A stretch of DNA of 52,206 nt from a bacterium (GCA_014802625.1 JAAVBX010000006.1:79277-131482); one strand, 5' to 3'. Shown: positions 7,626-17,752, counted from the stretch's first letter. Numbers and translations: made by a program. The notes: generated by a model not told the origin, from the letters alone.

Positions 7626-9443
7626 TCAATAATTGTAGTTCTGGGGAAGATTGCCGTTATAGGCTTCAATTTCCGATTTGGGGATAGGCTGGGCGTAGCC
7701 GCGTTCTCCAATATATGTCAGATTGCCATAGCGGGTCTTCTTATAGACTTTCATCTCATTTTCCAGAATTTCCCAACGGCGGATATCATACCACCACTGA
7801 CCTTCGGCAAAGAGTTCTGCCCAACGCTCGTATCTGAGCGGATTATTGGCCAGGAGGTCCTGAGGATTGTTACGGGCGGCCATTGTCTGAGCCGAGAGGG
7901 ATGCGTAGTCTACAGGTGAGGTGGCATCAGGGGCGTAACCGTAGGCGCGGCGATGGACCTTATTCACGTATTCCAAGGCAGTCGCCGCATCCGTGGCGGC
8001 AATCGTTTCTGCATAGAGCAGGTAGATGTCGGCGAGGCGCACGATAGGAATATTTGCCGGATTTGAGGAATTCAGCTGAAGTTCCGTCCCCTGAAGGTTG
8101 GTGAATTTGCGGGGGGAGAAATAATAGTGGGAGGTGTAGCCGAGGTCGCCGGCCTCCGGAGAGCGGTCATACCATGTGTCGCGACCACGCGGATCCTTGA
8201 AAGTGTCGAAATAGGGTTGGCCGGCCGCGATGAAGAGACGCGGGTCGCATTCCTTGTTGTCTCTGACTGCCTGACTGCGCGCCGCGTAAGAGGGGTCGAG
8301 AATCCAAGGATAATTGTCGGTGCTCATTGCCGAACGTGAGTTGTAGTCGGTATTGAGCACGCGGATAGGTGGAATCTCCAGAGGGAATCCGAAACGGAGC
8401 ACATTGCCGTCGTGAACGAAATTGTTGCCCCAACCGCCATTGTTCTGTGTTGCGAACTCATTTCCGGCCGCCGGTTCTTTCCATCGGAGATCGAGCGAGC
8501 AATACCATGGCGCCATCACGAGCTGCATGCCTGAGCCGGTGGTGAAGCCACCCCACGGACCATCCTGCTTCGGATTTGCGGTCATATCGATTTCATAGAG
8601 TGTTTCGCGGTTGAACTCATAAGCCTCGTCGGCGAAGAAAGATTTCGAGTAGGTGTCGAAATCAAGCAGCGATGCTCCGGAATTTCGGATGATATCTTCC
8701 AGCACGGGGCGCGCCTCATCAGGGCGGCGAGCCTGCATAAGCGACTTGGCGAGCATAGCCTTTGCGGCCCATTCCGTGGCGCGTGTCTTGTCGGAATTAT
8801 TCCCCTGCAGGAGCTCGGCCGCCTCACGGAATGTATCGATGGTGAAGTCCCAGGTCTCGGTCACACTTGCGCGGGCGGGTGACATCTGGTCGATCGATTC
8901 CGGCACCTTGCTGATGATAGGGAATCCGAGGCCATCCGCCTTCGATTCAAGCTCGAAGAATATCTGGGAATGCCAATAGGCGAGACCACGGAGGAACAGA
9001 GCCTCACCCTTGCGACGGTTGAGCAGAGCCATCTCATTCTCGGCTGCCTGTGGCGCATAGGCGTCGCAGGCGTCGATGGCGGCGTTGGAGTATTGAATCC
9101 AGTTCATGATGGAGGCATAAGCCTCGCGCAATTTCGCGCATGAAGTGGAGCCGTCGTTGGCGAGGAGTTGCGAGCGAGAGTCGTAGTCGCCGTAGCAGTC
9201 ATGGGTCTTATCGAGCAGATACATAATCTGCGGGAACCAATAGAAAGCATATAGACCGTAGCCGTGTCCGCCGGCATAGGCCGAGTTAAGGAGGAGATCG
9301 ACGTGCTCCATATTGGTCGGGAAATTATCGGGAGATACCGACGATTCATCGGTCACATCAAGGAAGTCGGAGCATCCCGCCGTGCCGGCGGTCAGGATGG
9401 CCGCCAGCGACAGGCTGCATATATTTTTTATAAGGGATTTCAT
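7626..9443 (-). CDS. SusD/RagB-like glycan-binding lipoprotein (first locus)
   Basis: A 605-aa surface lipoprotein: signal peptide with lipobox T-A-G-C near residue 24, followed by acidic S-D-F-L-D-V-T-D-E, which suits export to the cell surface. The SusD fold is supported by the TPR-like N-terminal half, the R-G-L-A-Y-W-H-S helix, and the C-terminal R-L-A-D-I-Y-L-L-Y-A-E and L-R-Y-E-R-W-A-E-L signatures. SusD caps the SusC barrel and delivers oligosaccharides. It lies 21 bp after susC and is closed by a strong terminator. The substrate cannot be read from SusD itself; the GH87 and GH97 neighbours suggest an alpha-glucan. Confidence 0.95.
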   Translation of the reverse strand: MKSLIKNICSLSLAAILTAGTAGCSDFLDVTDESSVSPDNFPTNMEHVDLLLNSAYAGGHGYGLYAFYWFPQIMYLLDKTHDCYGDYDSRSQLLANDGSTSCAKLREAYASIMNWIQYSNAAIDACDAYAPQAAENEMALLNRRKGEALFLRGLAYWHSQIFFELESKADGLGFPIISKVPESIDQMSPARASVTETWDFTIDTFREAAELLQGNNSDKTRATEWAAKAMLAKSLMQARRPDEARPVLEDIIRNSGASLLDFDTYSKSFFADEAYEFNRETLYEIDMTANPKQDGPWGGFTTGSGMQLVMAPWYCSLDLRWKEPAAGNEFATQNNGGWGNNFVHDGNVLRFGFPLEIPPIRVLNTDYNSRSAMSTDNYPWILDPSYAARSQAVRDNKECDPRLFIAAGQPYFDTFKDPRGRDTWYDRSPEAGDLGYTSHYYFSPRKFTNLQGTELQLNSSNPANIPIVRLADIYLLYAETIAATDAATALEYVNKVHRRAYGYAPDATSPVDYASLSAQTMAARNNPQDLLANNPLRYERWAELFAEGQWWYDIRRWEILENEMKVYKKTRYGNLTYIGERGYAQPIPKSEIEAYNGNLPQNYNY

Positions 9444-9464
9444 CGTTCTAAAACTTACTTATCA

Positions 9465-12400
9465 TTAGAAATTCAGGTCAAGTCCGAAGGAATAGAGACG
9501 TGAGGGGAGATAGCGGTTATAGGTGTCGACGCCACGTGCTGTCATTGATGTGCCCGCATTGTTGGAGATGGCGGTCGATGTCCCCGCTATCTCCGGGTCG
9601 ATACCGGAATATTTCGTTATCGTGAATAGATTCTGCGCCGAGAAATAGACGCGGGCCTTTGTGATCACATTTCTCCACTTCGAGGGGAGAGGGATGGAAT
9701 AACCCACTACGAGATTCTTCAGCTTCAGATAATCGCCCTTCTCGACCCAGAAGGATGAGATGGTGGAGAAGTTGGCCGAGGGGTCGCCTATCCAGGCTCC
9801 GGTCTCGTCGATGTAACCGCATCGGGGCTGATCGGTCAGACCATTGTCACCGAAGAATGAGTTCTTGTATATGTCAAGGGTCGTGTTGCCGTCGTTGCCG
9901 AAATTCTGGGTATATTGTTTCACCCCGTTGTAGATTTCAAAGCCTGTGGCGGCCTGGAAGAGGGCGGTGATGTCGAAACCCTTCCATGAGGCCGAGAGAT
10001 TGAGACCCCATGTGGCTTTCGGCCATGGATTGCCGATATACTGTTTGCAATTCTCATCGACGAATCCCTGTCCGCAGTCATCGAAGATGAGGTCGCCGAC
10101 GCCGGTGTTCTGTCGCCAATAATAGGGATGACCCGCTTCAGCGGCGCGTGCGTTATATTCATCCACCTGCTCCTGCGACTGGAAGATGCCGATGGCGCGA
10201 TAGCCCCATAGCTCCGACATGGAGCGGCCGTTCTCGGTGCGGTTGATGCCGTCGGGGCTGGTGAGTGGAGCGGCCCCCTCGGTGCCGAGTTCCTTGATTG
10301 TGTTGCGGTTGAGGGAGATGTTCAGCCCGATGTCATAGGAGAAATCGCGCACATTGTCGGTCCAGTGCAGGGCAAACTCATGACCGATGTTCGAGACGCG
10401 TCCGATATTGATAGGCATAGTGTTGGTCGCGCCGTCGTAGTACCAGTTTATACCTGCTCCTAACGGCACTACCTTCCAGTAGAGCATATCATGTGTCTGA
10501 CGGTTATAATAGTCGTAGGAGAACTTCAGGCGGTTATTGAGGAACGCGAAGTCCACACCGAGGTCAAACTGATGAATCTCCTCCCATTTTATATCCTGAT
10601 TGGGCACCTTGTAGTTTGCCCAGCCCGATACCTCATTATTGCCGCCGAAGTTGTAGATAATCTGGTCGCCGACATATGCGCGGGAGAATAGGAACTGAGC
10701 GATACCGTCGTTGCCGAGGATGCCGTAGCTCATGCGCAACTTGGCGTCGGATAGCCAGTTTGCATTATCGCGGAGGAAGGATTCGCCGATGGCGCGCCAC
10801 ATCACGTTGACCGAGGGGAATGTGCCCCAGCGGTGGTTGCGTCCGAAACGGTCGGAGCCGTCGCGACGGAGGTTGAACGTCAGGAAATAGCGGCTGTCAT
10901 AATTGAAATTTATGCGTCCGAAGAAGGATAGCGCGCGTCCCACTCCCGGAGAGTCGGAGGCCTCCTTGGCGGTGTTGGAGGAGAGATTGAGCGACCATGC
11001 CTCATCCACCGGGAAATCGATGGCCTTGACATAGTTATAGTAAGCGTCATATTTGGTGGCCTCGGTGCCGATCATGGCCTTGAGATACCACTTGTCGCGG
11101 AAAGTCTTTTCGTAGGTGAGGGTGGCGTTATATGTCAGTTCGCGCGAATGACCGGCGCGTGACTCCATGTAGGCGTTCTCCTTGACGCCTCGGAAGTCGA
11201 TGGCTTCGGAGAAAACCCTGAGTGCCTGCGAGGATACCTTGGCCGCGCCGTTGACATGGAGCGTCAGCTCCGGCAGGAAGCGCACATCGAGGTATCCGAG
11301 GATATCGAATCCGTAGGTGTTGCCCTTCTGATGATAGGCCATCTCGTTACCGTAGAGGTTGGGGCCGTTGAGATAGAATGGAGTGGAGGCGAAGTTACCG
11401 TCCTCATCGACCGGATTCATTGTCGGCACCGTGCGGAACGGCACGGCGTTCGTATATATAGAGTTAACCTTCGTGGGGTTAGTGCTCAGGAAATTGGCAT
11501 AGGAAGAGGTGCCGACGCTGAAAATCTTGCTGATATCCCAGTCGACATTAGTACGGAAGGAGAAACGGTCGGCTTTCGAGTCGAGATAGACACCCTTCTC
11601 ATCATAGAATCCGCCGGAGAGATAATATCTCAAATTCTCGGAGCCGCCGGAGAGGGATACATTGTATTCCTGTTCATGGCCGTTGCCGTACATCACGTCC
11701 ATCCAGTCGCAGTCGGGCAGCTGGTCGGCGGAGTCGACTGCATCCTGAGCCAGGATATCCATGCCCGTCAGGGCTTTGGCGGCGATGAATTCATCGCGTG
11801 TGAGCAGCGTGATGCCCGACGACTGGCGGCGTATGCCGTAGCGGGCGTTGACGTTGAGAGTAGCCTTCCCTTTGGAGCCTCGGCGGGTTGTGACGAGGAT
11901 TACACCGCCGGCAGCCTCCGCTCCATATATGGCGCAGGATCCGGCATCCTTGAGCACCTCGATGCTCTCGATATCGTTGGTATTGAAGCTGAAGCCCGTG
12001 GCCTGACGCACGCCATCGACGATATATAGCGGAGCCATACCGTTGACTGAACCTGCACCTCGGATAATGATGTCGGGGGCCTCGCCGGGGTTACCCGTGG
12101 ATTTTGTGACGGCCACACCGGCCGCCATGCCGGCCAGGGCATCGGCTACGGATGTGGTTGAGAAATCCCTGATGTCGGAGCCTTTGACCGAAGAGATCGC
12201 TCCTGTCAGCTCGGAACGTTTCTGGGTGCCGTAGCCCACCACCACCACGTCATCGAGATTCATCGCGTCCTCTTTCAGCACGACGTCATAAGATGTCTTT
12301 GAGGGGGAGGTCTTGATAGTGGCCGGTGAGAAGCCGACATAAGAGATTCTCAGCGACTTCCCCTGAGGAACGTCGATAGAGAAATTACCGTCGATATCGG

Positions 12401-12557
12401 TCGTCACGGCAGTGGATGTGCCCTCCACGAATACGGTGGCGCCGATCAGGGGTTCGCCGGAGGGATCCTTTACTGTGCCGGTCACGACTCCTGCCAATGC
12501 AGTGGCAGGCAGCAGTGTCAGCACAAGTGGAAGAATGTGGGATTGAAGGCGTTTCAT
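9465..12557 (-). CDS. SusC/RagA-like TonB-dependent outer-membrane transporter (first locus)
   Basis: A 1030-aa protein with signal peptide (ending at about residue 22), a carboxypeptidase-regulatory-like domain (about 23-105), then a SusC-type plug beginning V-V-V-V-G-Y-G-T-Q and containing S-I-E-V-L-K-D-A and G-A-E-A-A-G-G-V-I-L-V-T-T. A 22-strand barrel follows and ends in a terminal Phe (L-N-F), the usual BAM signal. It imports oligosaccharides across the outer membrane with the downstream SusD. A long hairpin lies about 20 nt upstream of its start codon, between it and the preceding gene. Confidence 0.95.
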   Translation of the reverse strand: MKRLQSHILPLVLTLLPATALAGVVTGTVKDPSGEPLIGATVFVEGTSTAVTTDIDGNFSIDVPQGKSLRISYVGFSPATIKTSPSKTSYDVVLKEDAMNLDDVVVVGYGTQKRSELTGAISSVKGSDIRDFSTTSVADALAGMAAGVAVTKSTGNPGEAPDIIIRGAGSVNGMAPLYIVDGVRQATGFSFNTNDIESIEVLKDAGSCAIYGAEAAGGVILVTTRRGSKGKATLNVNARYGIRRQSSGITLLTRDEFIAAKALTGMDILAQDAVDSADQLPDCDWMDVMYGNGHEQEYNVSLSGGSENLRYYLSGGFYDEKGVYLDSKADRFSFRTNVDWDISKIFSVGTSSYANFLSTNPTKVNSIYTNAVPFRTVPTMNPVDEDGNFASTPFYLNGPNLYGNEMAYHQKGNTYGFDILGYLDVRFLPELTLHVNGAAKVSSQALRVFSEAIDFRGVKENAYMESRAGHSRELTYNATLTYEKTFRDKWYLKAMIGTEATKYDAYYNYVKAIDFPVDEAWSLNLSSNTAKEASDSPGVGRALSFFGRINFNYDSRYFLTFNLRRDGSDRFGRNHRWGTFPSVNVMWRAIGESFLRDNANWLSDAKLRMSYGILGNDGIAQFLFSRAYVGDQIIYNFGGNNEVSGWANYKVPNQDIKWEEIHQFDLGVDFAFLNNRLKFSYDYYNRQTHDMLYWKVVPLGAGINWYYDGATNTMPINIGRVSNIGHEFALHWTDNVRDFSYDIGLNISLNRNTIKELGTEGAAPLTSPDGINRTENGRSMSELWGYRAIGIFQSQEQVDEYNARAAEAGHPYYWRQNTGVGDLIFDDCGQGFVDENCKQYIGNPWPKATWGLNLSASWKGFDITALFQAATGFEIYNGVKQYTQNFGNDGNTTLDIYKNSFFGDNGLTDQPRCGYIDETGAWIGDPSANFSTISSFWVEKGDYLKLKNLVVGYSIPLPSKWRNVITKARVYFSAQNLFTITKYSGIDPEIAGTSTAISNNAGTSMTARGVDTYNRYLPSRLYSFGLDLNF

Positions 12558-12576
12558 GATGTAGGGTTTAGTGAAT

Positions 12577-12613
12577 GGGGAGCGGAGTCGGCCATGGAGC
12601 CGCTCCGCTCCCC
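12577..12613 (-). promoter_or_regulatory. Strong hairpin in the susC leader, between two operon genes
   Basis: An 11-bp perfect arm pair (12577-12587 with 12603-12613) continues inward as CGGC/GCCG after one unpaired T, for about 15 bp in all. No U tract follows on the minus strand, so it looks like an RNA-stability, processing or attenuation element rather than a full terminator. Confidence 0.7.
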
Positions 12614-12642
12614 GTGATGTGTGGAGTTAGGTTTGTAGAGAG

Positions 12643-13512
12643 TTACTTGAGCACGACTTTAGAGGCTTCGCGACCCTGTCGTACGATATAGATACCCTTT
12701 TCGGGGTTGTTGACTTTCATGCCCTGGAGGTTATAGTATTCCGCGGGTGCGTCGGCGTTATCCATACCGATGAATTCAACGCCCGCGCCGCCGGTGAGCT
12801 CGGTGATATACTGAGGCATTGCGTAGCCCTTGTCGGCCCAGGTGGATTCGCATCCCTCGAAAGCGGGACCCTCGGTGAAGTCGTCGAAGTAGAAATCGGC
12901 GCTCTTGCGGGTGCCGGTGTAGGGGGCGGTGTGGAACCAGAGTGTGGTGATAGGAGCGGCGATAGCGTCCCACCATTCCTCACCGGGATTAGTGGCCGAC
13001 CAGCCGAAGCCGAAGTGGTTTGCACCGAAGGTCACCACCGCGCCGGGCTGCAGCGCGTCATAATTGTCGACACCGTTCTCCTGGAATAGGCCGAAGCATG
13101 TGTCTTTATAGCGACCGTGGGCGAGCTGGAAAAGATTGAATACGGCGCCATAGATGTTGCCTTCGATGTGGAAGAGGCGACCGTCGAGGTTGCCGCCGTT
13201 GGTGTAGTGCTCGAATTCGCACACGTCATTGTTCACATAGAAGTCGTGGGCCATACTGCGGCCAAGCACGTTGGGATTGCGCGAGGGGGTCTTGAGAGCC
13301 GTCTCGTAGTCGGTGCCTGTCACGTCGATGGCGAAGAGGAAAGTCTCATCGATTTCGAAATCATTTGATTCGGCGAACTTGTGGTTCTCCAGATCATACT
13401 TCACGATGAAGGAGCCATCCTCCATTGTAGGGTTGGCGAAGACGACGTCCTGCGCGTACATCGCGCTTGATGCGCAGAGAAGAGAAGCGAGAAGTAGATA
13501 CGCTTTTTTCAT
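12643..13512 (-). CDS. Secreted protein with type IX-like C-terminal tail, unknown function
   Basis: A 289-aa protein with a Sec signal peptide ending at A-M-Y-A-Q near residue 21. The middle is rich in aromatic residues and short beta-like segments, with no recognised enzyme motif. The last 35 residues (Y-Y-N-L-Q-G-M-K-V, G-I-Y-I-V-R-Q-G, then K-V-V-L-K) have the form of a type IX secretion sorting domain, which would send it to the cell surface. It precedes susC and susD on the same strand, at the place where a surface glycan-binding protein might be coded. A binding role is inference from position only. Confidence 0.65.
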   Translation of the reverse strand: MKKAYLLLASLLCASSAMYAQDVVFANPTMEDGSFIVKYDLENHKFAESNDFEIDETFLFAIDVTGTDYETALKTPSRNPNVLGRSMAHDFYVNNDVCEFEHYTNGGNLDGRLFHIEGNIYGAVFNLFQLAHGRYKDTCFGLFQENGVDNYDALQPGAVVTFGANHFGFGWSATNPGEEWWDAIAAPITTLWFHTAPYTGTRKSADFYFDDFTEGPAFEGCESTWADKGYAMPQYITELTGGAGVEFIGMDNADAPAEYYNLQGMKVNNPEKGIYIVRQGREASKVVLK

Positions 13513-13994
13513 AACTGATAGGTTTTGAGTTTAACTTTTGGTTTATGATTTTGAAGTTGTTTCGACTTATTCACGGATATGATTCGTGCCGGAGCCGACT
13601 CGCATATTGTTTTTACGGGTCGCTCACCCGACTGCAAAATTAGAGGAAAGTCAACGCTTGGCGAGTGAGTATTGGCGAAATATAGTCGATTCTACCTTTA
13701 TATTTCTGTAACATCCAGATAATCAATAGGTAGTTCAACGGGTGAGGTAACGGAAATATAATCGTTTTTAGGCGAGTCGGGAGATAAGATATATCCCGGA
13801 ACTATCAGTCGGCCTCTTTGAGATGTATCATATTTCACAGGAATAATAACTTGTTAAATTTCTGCTATTCAATTATTTGGCGACAAGATATAATGACACG
13901 GGCTATATTGGGTGTTGAGTGGTGGAAAAGGGGTGGGGAATATGCCATTAAAACCTTAATTTTGCAAGAAATTATACAGCAATAACACTTAATC
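13513..13994. promoter_or_regulatory. Divergent control region between the sus operon and the GH87 gene
   Basis: This 482-bp gap holds two exact -7 boxes: TAATTTTG on the minus strand (complement of 13635-13642) facing the susCD side, and TAATTTTG on the plus strand (13957-13964) facing GH87. Neither has a TTG at the usual -33 distance, which is common for activator-dependent promoters. A small hairpin (CGGGT/ACCCG) lies just after the minus-strand box. The rest is AT-rich with no ORF; a DUF6377 regulator site is likely here but I cannot define it. Confidence 0.6.
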
Positions 13995-15947
13995 ATGAAC
14001 ACATCATTTCCCATCATCACTATCCTCTCTGGAGTTGCGGCCCTGCTCTCCGCCCCGACGGCCGGCTATGCGCAGGCTGTGGAATTCGAGGAGGATCTGC
14101 TCGGGCGCGGCTATACGGATCGCCCGTGGCAACGTTATGAGGCCGAGCCGGGTCTCTGCTCGGCCGAGGGCACTTTCCTGCTTCCTCCGGCGATCTACAG
14201 CCAGCAGCCTCTGCAGGCTGAAGCTTCCCGCCTGACGGCGTTGCAGCTTGAGACTCCCGGCGATCATGTCAGCTGGGTCGTGGATCGTCCGGGACGCGGG
14301 CTTACCTTACGTTTCTCAATTCCGGATTCGGAGGATGGAAAGGGGCGCAAGGGTGAATTGACGGTGAAATGCAGCGACGGGCGAGACCCCGTCACCATTC
14401 CCCTTGATTCCTACTGGGCCTGGCAATATACCGTCATAGCCCATGCCAATGAAAAATATCCCGATAACACCCCCTCTCCGGATAAATTCGCACGCATGAG
14501 ATTTGACGAGGCGACACTTCTCCTTGACAAGGATATTCCGGCAGGAGCGACCATTACATTGGAGAAGACCCTTGACGATGGAATTGTCTACACCATCGAT
14601 TTCATCGAGCTTGAGCCGGTTGCCCCTCCGCTTACATTCGAGGAGGTTGAATTTGCCGATAAGGTGGAGTATGACGGCAGCGGGCTGAGTGGATTCATCG
14701 CCCGCAACGGAGGCAAGGCCATCTTTATCCCTGCCGGCTATTACAATGAATCGCGTCCGATCACCGTCAATGCCGATGACACGAGGATAATCGGTGCCGG
14801 AATGTGGCACACCACCATTAATTTCACGGCCTCAAGCGATGACCGCCATACATATGCGGCCCGCGGAATCCATAGCGACCGCAGCCGCACCGAGCTGCAT
14901 GGCCTCACCCTCAACACCCTCAATAACAAGCGATATTACGATAACAACTCCTCATTTCAGGTAGGAAAAGGGCTGAATGGCTCATGGGGAGCCGACTCAA
15001 AAGTCAGCGATGTCAGAATCGATCATTTCGAATGCGGGGCATGGATTACCGGTGCGCGTAATCTGAATGTCCGTCATTCACGTTTCCGCAATAATTATGC
15101 CGACGGCATCAACCTCGCCAACAATTCCTCGGATTGCGAGGTGAGCCACTGCTCATTCCGCAACAACGGCGATGATGATATGGCGTCATGGTCGACCGGA
15201 AGCTATGCGTCGCGCAACGTATACGCCTATAATACAGCTGAAAACAACTGGCGCGCATCATCCCTCGGATTCTTCGGCGGAGCCGGTCACATGGCTCATC
15301 ATATAGCCGTCTATGACGCTATGGAAGCAGGCGTGAGAGTCACATGCGACTTCCCCGGCACAGGATTCAGCGACGAGGGGGAGATTCACCTGAGCGATAT
15401 TACGATTCATAGATGCGGCGCGCTGCGCGGCACACCCGGCGAACAGGGAGGTTTCTGGGGTGGCGCCGATGCGGCACTCGAGTTTCGCGCCGGTTATGCC
15501 TATGACCTCAACAACGTCCGCGCCGAAAACATCGACATATATGATTCTCGCGGCGATGCCGTCTCAATAGAGGCTCAATCGGGGAAATCAATCAATAATC
15601 TTGAGCTCCATAACATCCATATATACCGTGTCGGAGGCTACGGTTGGGGAGTGGCGATCAACCCGTCAGTAAAAGGCAACGGTCATTACAGCGGCATAAC
15701 GGCCGAGGGTGTCACCGAACCCTTCATGGCTCCCGTGCCCGCAGGATTCGATTTTAAGGAAATCACTACCGGATTGACCCGGATAGATATAGGAGAGCCT
15801 TCCGCAGCTATCACTCCGGAGACGGCCTCGGCTATCTATGATATGCAGGGGAGGAGATGCAACGCGCATTTCCTCCCGGCAGGATACTATATCCTATGCG
15901 ACTCCAAAGGGAGACACAGCAAGCAATTTTTGAAACACTTCTATTGA
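13995..15947 (+). CDS. GH87-like alpha-1,3-glucanase/mycodextranase with type IX-like tail
   Basis: A 650-aa secreted protein with signal peptide ending near residue 27 (G-Y-A-Q). Residues about 40-210 look like a carbohydrate-binding beta-sandwich (it opens with R-Y-E-A-E, as in CBM6/35 modules). From about 225 to 600 it is a right-handed parallel beta-helix. The helix carries N-Y-A-D-G-I-N with D370 and N-N-G-D-D-D-M-A-S-W-S with D393-395, the acidic signatures I associate with GH87 endo-alpha-1,3-glucanases. The C-terminus (Y-D-M-Q-G-R-R, L-P-A-G-Y-Y-I-L) resembles a type IX sorting tail. GH49 or another beta-helix family is the main alternative. Confidence 0.72.
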   Translation: MNTSFPIITILSGVAALLSAPTAGYAQAVEFEEDLLGRGYTDRPWQRYEAEPGLCSAEGTFLLPPAIYSQQPLQAEASRLTALQLETPGDHVSWVVDRPGRGLTLRFSIPDSEDGKGRKGELTVKCSDGRDPVTIPLDSYWAWQYTVIAHANEKYPDNTPSPDKFARMRFDEATLLLDKDIPAGATITLEKTLDDGIVYTIDFIELEPVAPPLTFEEVEFADKVEYDGSGLSGFIARNGGKAIFIPAGYYNESRPITVNADDTRIIGAGMWHTTINFTASSDDRHTYAARGIHSDRSRTELHGLTLNTLNNKRYYDNNSSFQVGKGLNGSWGADSKVSDVRIDHFECGAWITGARNLNVRHSRFRNNYADGINLANNSSDCEVSHCSFRNNGDDDMASWSTGSYASRNVYAYNTAENNWRASSLGFFGGAGHMAHHIAVYDAMEAGVRVTCDFPGTGFSDEGEIHLSDITIHRCGALRGTPGEQGGFWGGADAALEFRAGYAYDLNNVRAENIDIYDSRGDAVSIEAQSGKSINNLELHNIHIYRVGGYGWGVAINPSVKGNGHYSGITAEGVTEPFMAPVPAGFDFKEITTGLTRIDIGEPSAAITPETASAIYDMQGRRCNAHFLPAGYYILCDSKGRHSKQFLKHFY

Positions 15948-16001
15948 TAATTTCGGAAAAAATTGCCAATTTTATGGTCAGAATCGCATCGTTACCGTAT
16001 C

Positions 16002-17675
16002 ATGAGACTATCCTTAATCATTATACTTCTTACCCTCTCTCAGCTAACGGCCACTTTATCAGCAGATATAGTTGACCCTCAACGACTGCTGCAGGAGAAA
16101 CTCGCGGAACTCGACCGCACCGTCGAGCGTCGCGACACATACTTCATGCGCCATGAGCATCACATCGACAGCCTGAAGCGTGTGGCTGCCGATATCAGGA
16201 AAGAGGGAGATGACCGCAGGCTATTCGATATCAATCATAAGATATACATGGCCTATAAAAGTTTCCAGAATGACTCGGCACGTCTCTATAACAATCGGGA
16301 ACTGGAAATCGCCCGTCGGCTCGATGACCGTAATCTGATAGCTAAAGCACAGTGTGACAATCTTTTCACCTATATGTCGCGCGGCGACTTCACCAGCGCG
16401 GTCGATGTGCTCAACGCCACCGACCTTACCGGAGTGACCGACTCCTTGAAGGCCGATTTCTATGTGGAAGCGGTAAGACTATATTCCGACCTCTCCAACT
16501 TCACCTCCGCCGCCTGGGACGATAAGTATGCCACCCTCTCCCGGGCATATTCCGATACGGTGATGCGCTATGCCGCCCCCGGAAGCTATGCCGCGCAATT
16601 CGCGTCAAACTTCCTTGACGCTTATAAGGTCAACACCGGGCAACGCATCTCCACCTATGAATCCATGCTCCGTCGCAGCGATGTTCCCCCCTCGGTAAAG
16701 GCGATGTTGCATTCGATGCTCGGCGATGCATTCATATCGGAGGGAAAGACCGACCTCGGACTCGCTCATAAGGCGGAATCAGCCATAATCGACATTCAGG
16801 AGGCTACCCGCGAGACGACGTCGAAACATTTCCTGGCCTATGAGCTTTATGAGAGAGGGGATATCGACCGAGCCTCACGCTACATCCATGCCGCCCTTGA
16901 GGAGGCCGAGGCCTACAATGCTCCGCAACGCAAGGCTGAAATCGGTCGCGCACTGTCGCTTATCGAATCGACCCGTTACAAATCAGTCAACAACCAGCGC
17001 TATACCCTCATGGCCCTTCTCGGGGGCGCGGTGATTCTCGGTATGCTTATTGCCGCCGGCTTTATCTTTATCCGCCGCAAAAACAAGCAGCTGGCCGCCG
17101 GCAAGCGCACCATCGAGGAGAAGACAGCCCAGCTCAGCGAGGCTAATCAACGCCTCACAGCTCTCAACCAACAGCTTAACTCCCTCAATTCCAAGCTCCG
17201 CGAGAGTGTGCGTATCAAGGATGAATACATAGGCTATGGTTTCAATATGAACTCGGAGTATATCGAGAAAATAGAGGGAATCTATAAGCTCGTCAACCGC
17301 AAGGTGACTGTCGGTCAGGCCGAAGAACTTAAGAGCCTGCTCAAGATGACGGATATAAAGGAGGAGAAACGGAAGATGCTTCAGGAATTCGACAAGAGTT
17401 TCCTGCGTCTCTTCCCGACCTTCATGGAGCAATACCGCGAACTCTTCCCTGCCGACGACGACACGCTCGACGATGTCGACGACGGCATAATGACTCCGGA
17501 GATGCGCATATTCGCCCTGATTCGCCTCGGCATCAACGACAACAACAACATCGCCCGTTTCCTCAACTATTCGGTCAACACCATCAACACCTACAAGACC
17601 AAGGCCAAGAAGCGCTCCATAGTGCCCAACGAAGAGTTCGAGGAACGAATAATGCACATCAGGAGTGTCAGATAA
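16002..17675 (+). CDS. SusR-like membrane-spanning regulator, DUF6377 family (first locus)
   Basis: A 557-aa protein. The ATG at 16002 is preferred over 15963 because it opens directly into a signal-like hydrophobic stretch. Residues about 25-330 form a periplasmic helical (TPR-like) sensor. One transmembrane segment at about 335-358 precedes R-R-K-N, then a coiled coil (about 365-400). The cytoplasmic DUF6377 part ends in a helix-turn-helix (R-L-G-I-N-D-N-N-N-I-A-R-F-L, T-I-N-T-Y-K). Its plan is that of B. thetaiotaomicron SusR, which senses oligosaccharides and activates sus genes. It follows GH87 by 54 bp, probably in one transcript. Confidence 0.85.
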   Translation: MRLSLIIILLTLSQLTATLSADIVDPQRLLQEKLAELDRTVERRDTYFMRHEHHIDSLKRVAADIRKEGDDRRLFDINHKIYMAYKSFQNDSARLYNNRELEIARRLDDRNLIAKAQCDNLFTYMSRGDFTSAVDVLNATDLTGVTDSLKADFYVEAVRLYSDLSNFTSAAWDDKYATLSRAYSDTVMRYAAPGSYAAQFASNFLDAYKVNTGQRISTYESMLRRSDVPPSVKAMLHSMLGDAFISEGKTDLGLAHKAESAIIDIQEATRETTSKHFLAYELYERGDIDRASRYIHAALEEAEAYNAPQRKAEIGRALSLIESTRYKSVNNQRYTLMALLGGAVILGMLIAAGFIFIRRKNKQLAAGKRTIEEKTAQLSEANQRLTALNQQLNSLNSKLRESVRIKDEYIGYGFNMNSEYIEKIEGIYKLVNRKVTVGQAEELKSLLKMTDIKEEKRKMLQEFDKSFLRLFPTFMEQYRELFPADDDTLDDVDDGIMTPEMRIFALIRLGINDNNNIARFLNYSVNTINTYKTKAKKRSIVPNEEFEERIMHIRSVR

Positions 17676-17717
17676 GCAGGATAATTATTATATTTTATTC
17701 TATAGATGGTTATTGGT

Positions 17718-17752
17718 AATCAGCGGATTATATGAAATATAGTCCGCTGATT
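17718..17752 (+). terminator. Long hairpin after the first DUF6377 gene
   Basis: A 10-bp perfect stem (17718-17727 with 17743-17752) extends inward through A/T pairs to about 15 bp around a TGAAA loop. It lies 43 bp past the stop codon and just before the GH97 promoter. The U tract is poor, so termination may be partial. Confidence 0.5.

Noticed and set aside
12043-12234. Short plus-strand frames antisense to both susC genes
   Set aside because: They are shadows of the conserved plug coding sequence. I saw no promoter that would support an antisense RNA there, although such RNAs exist at some Bacteroides loci.
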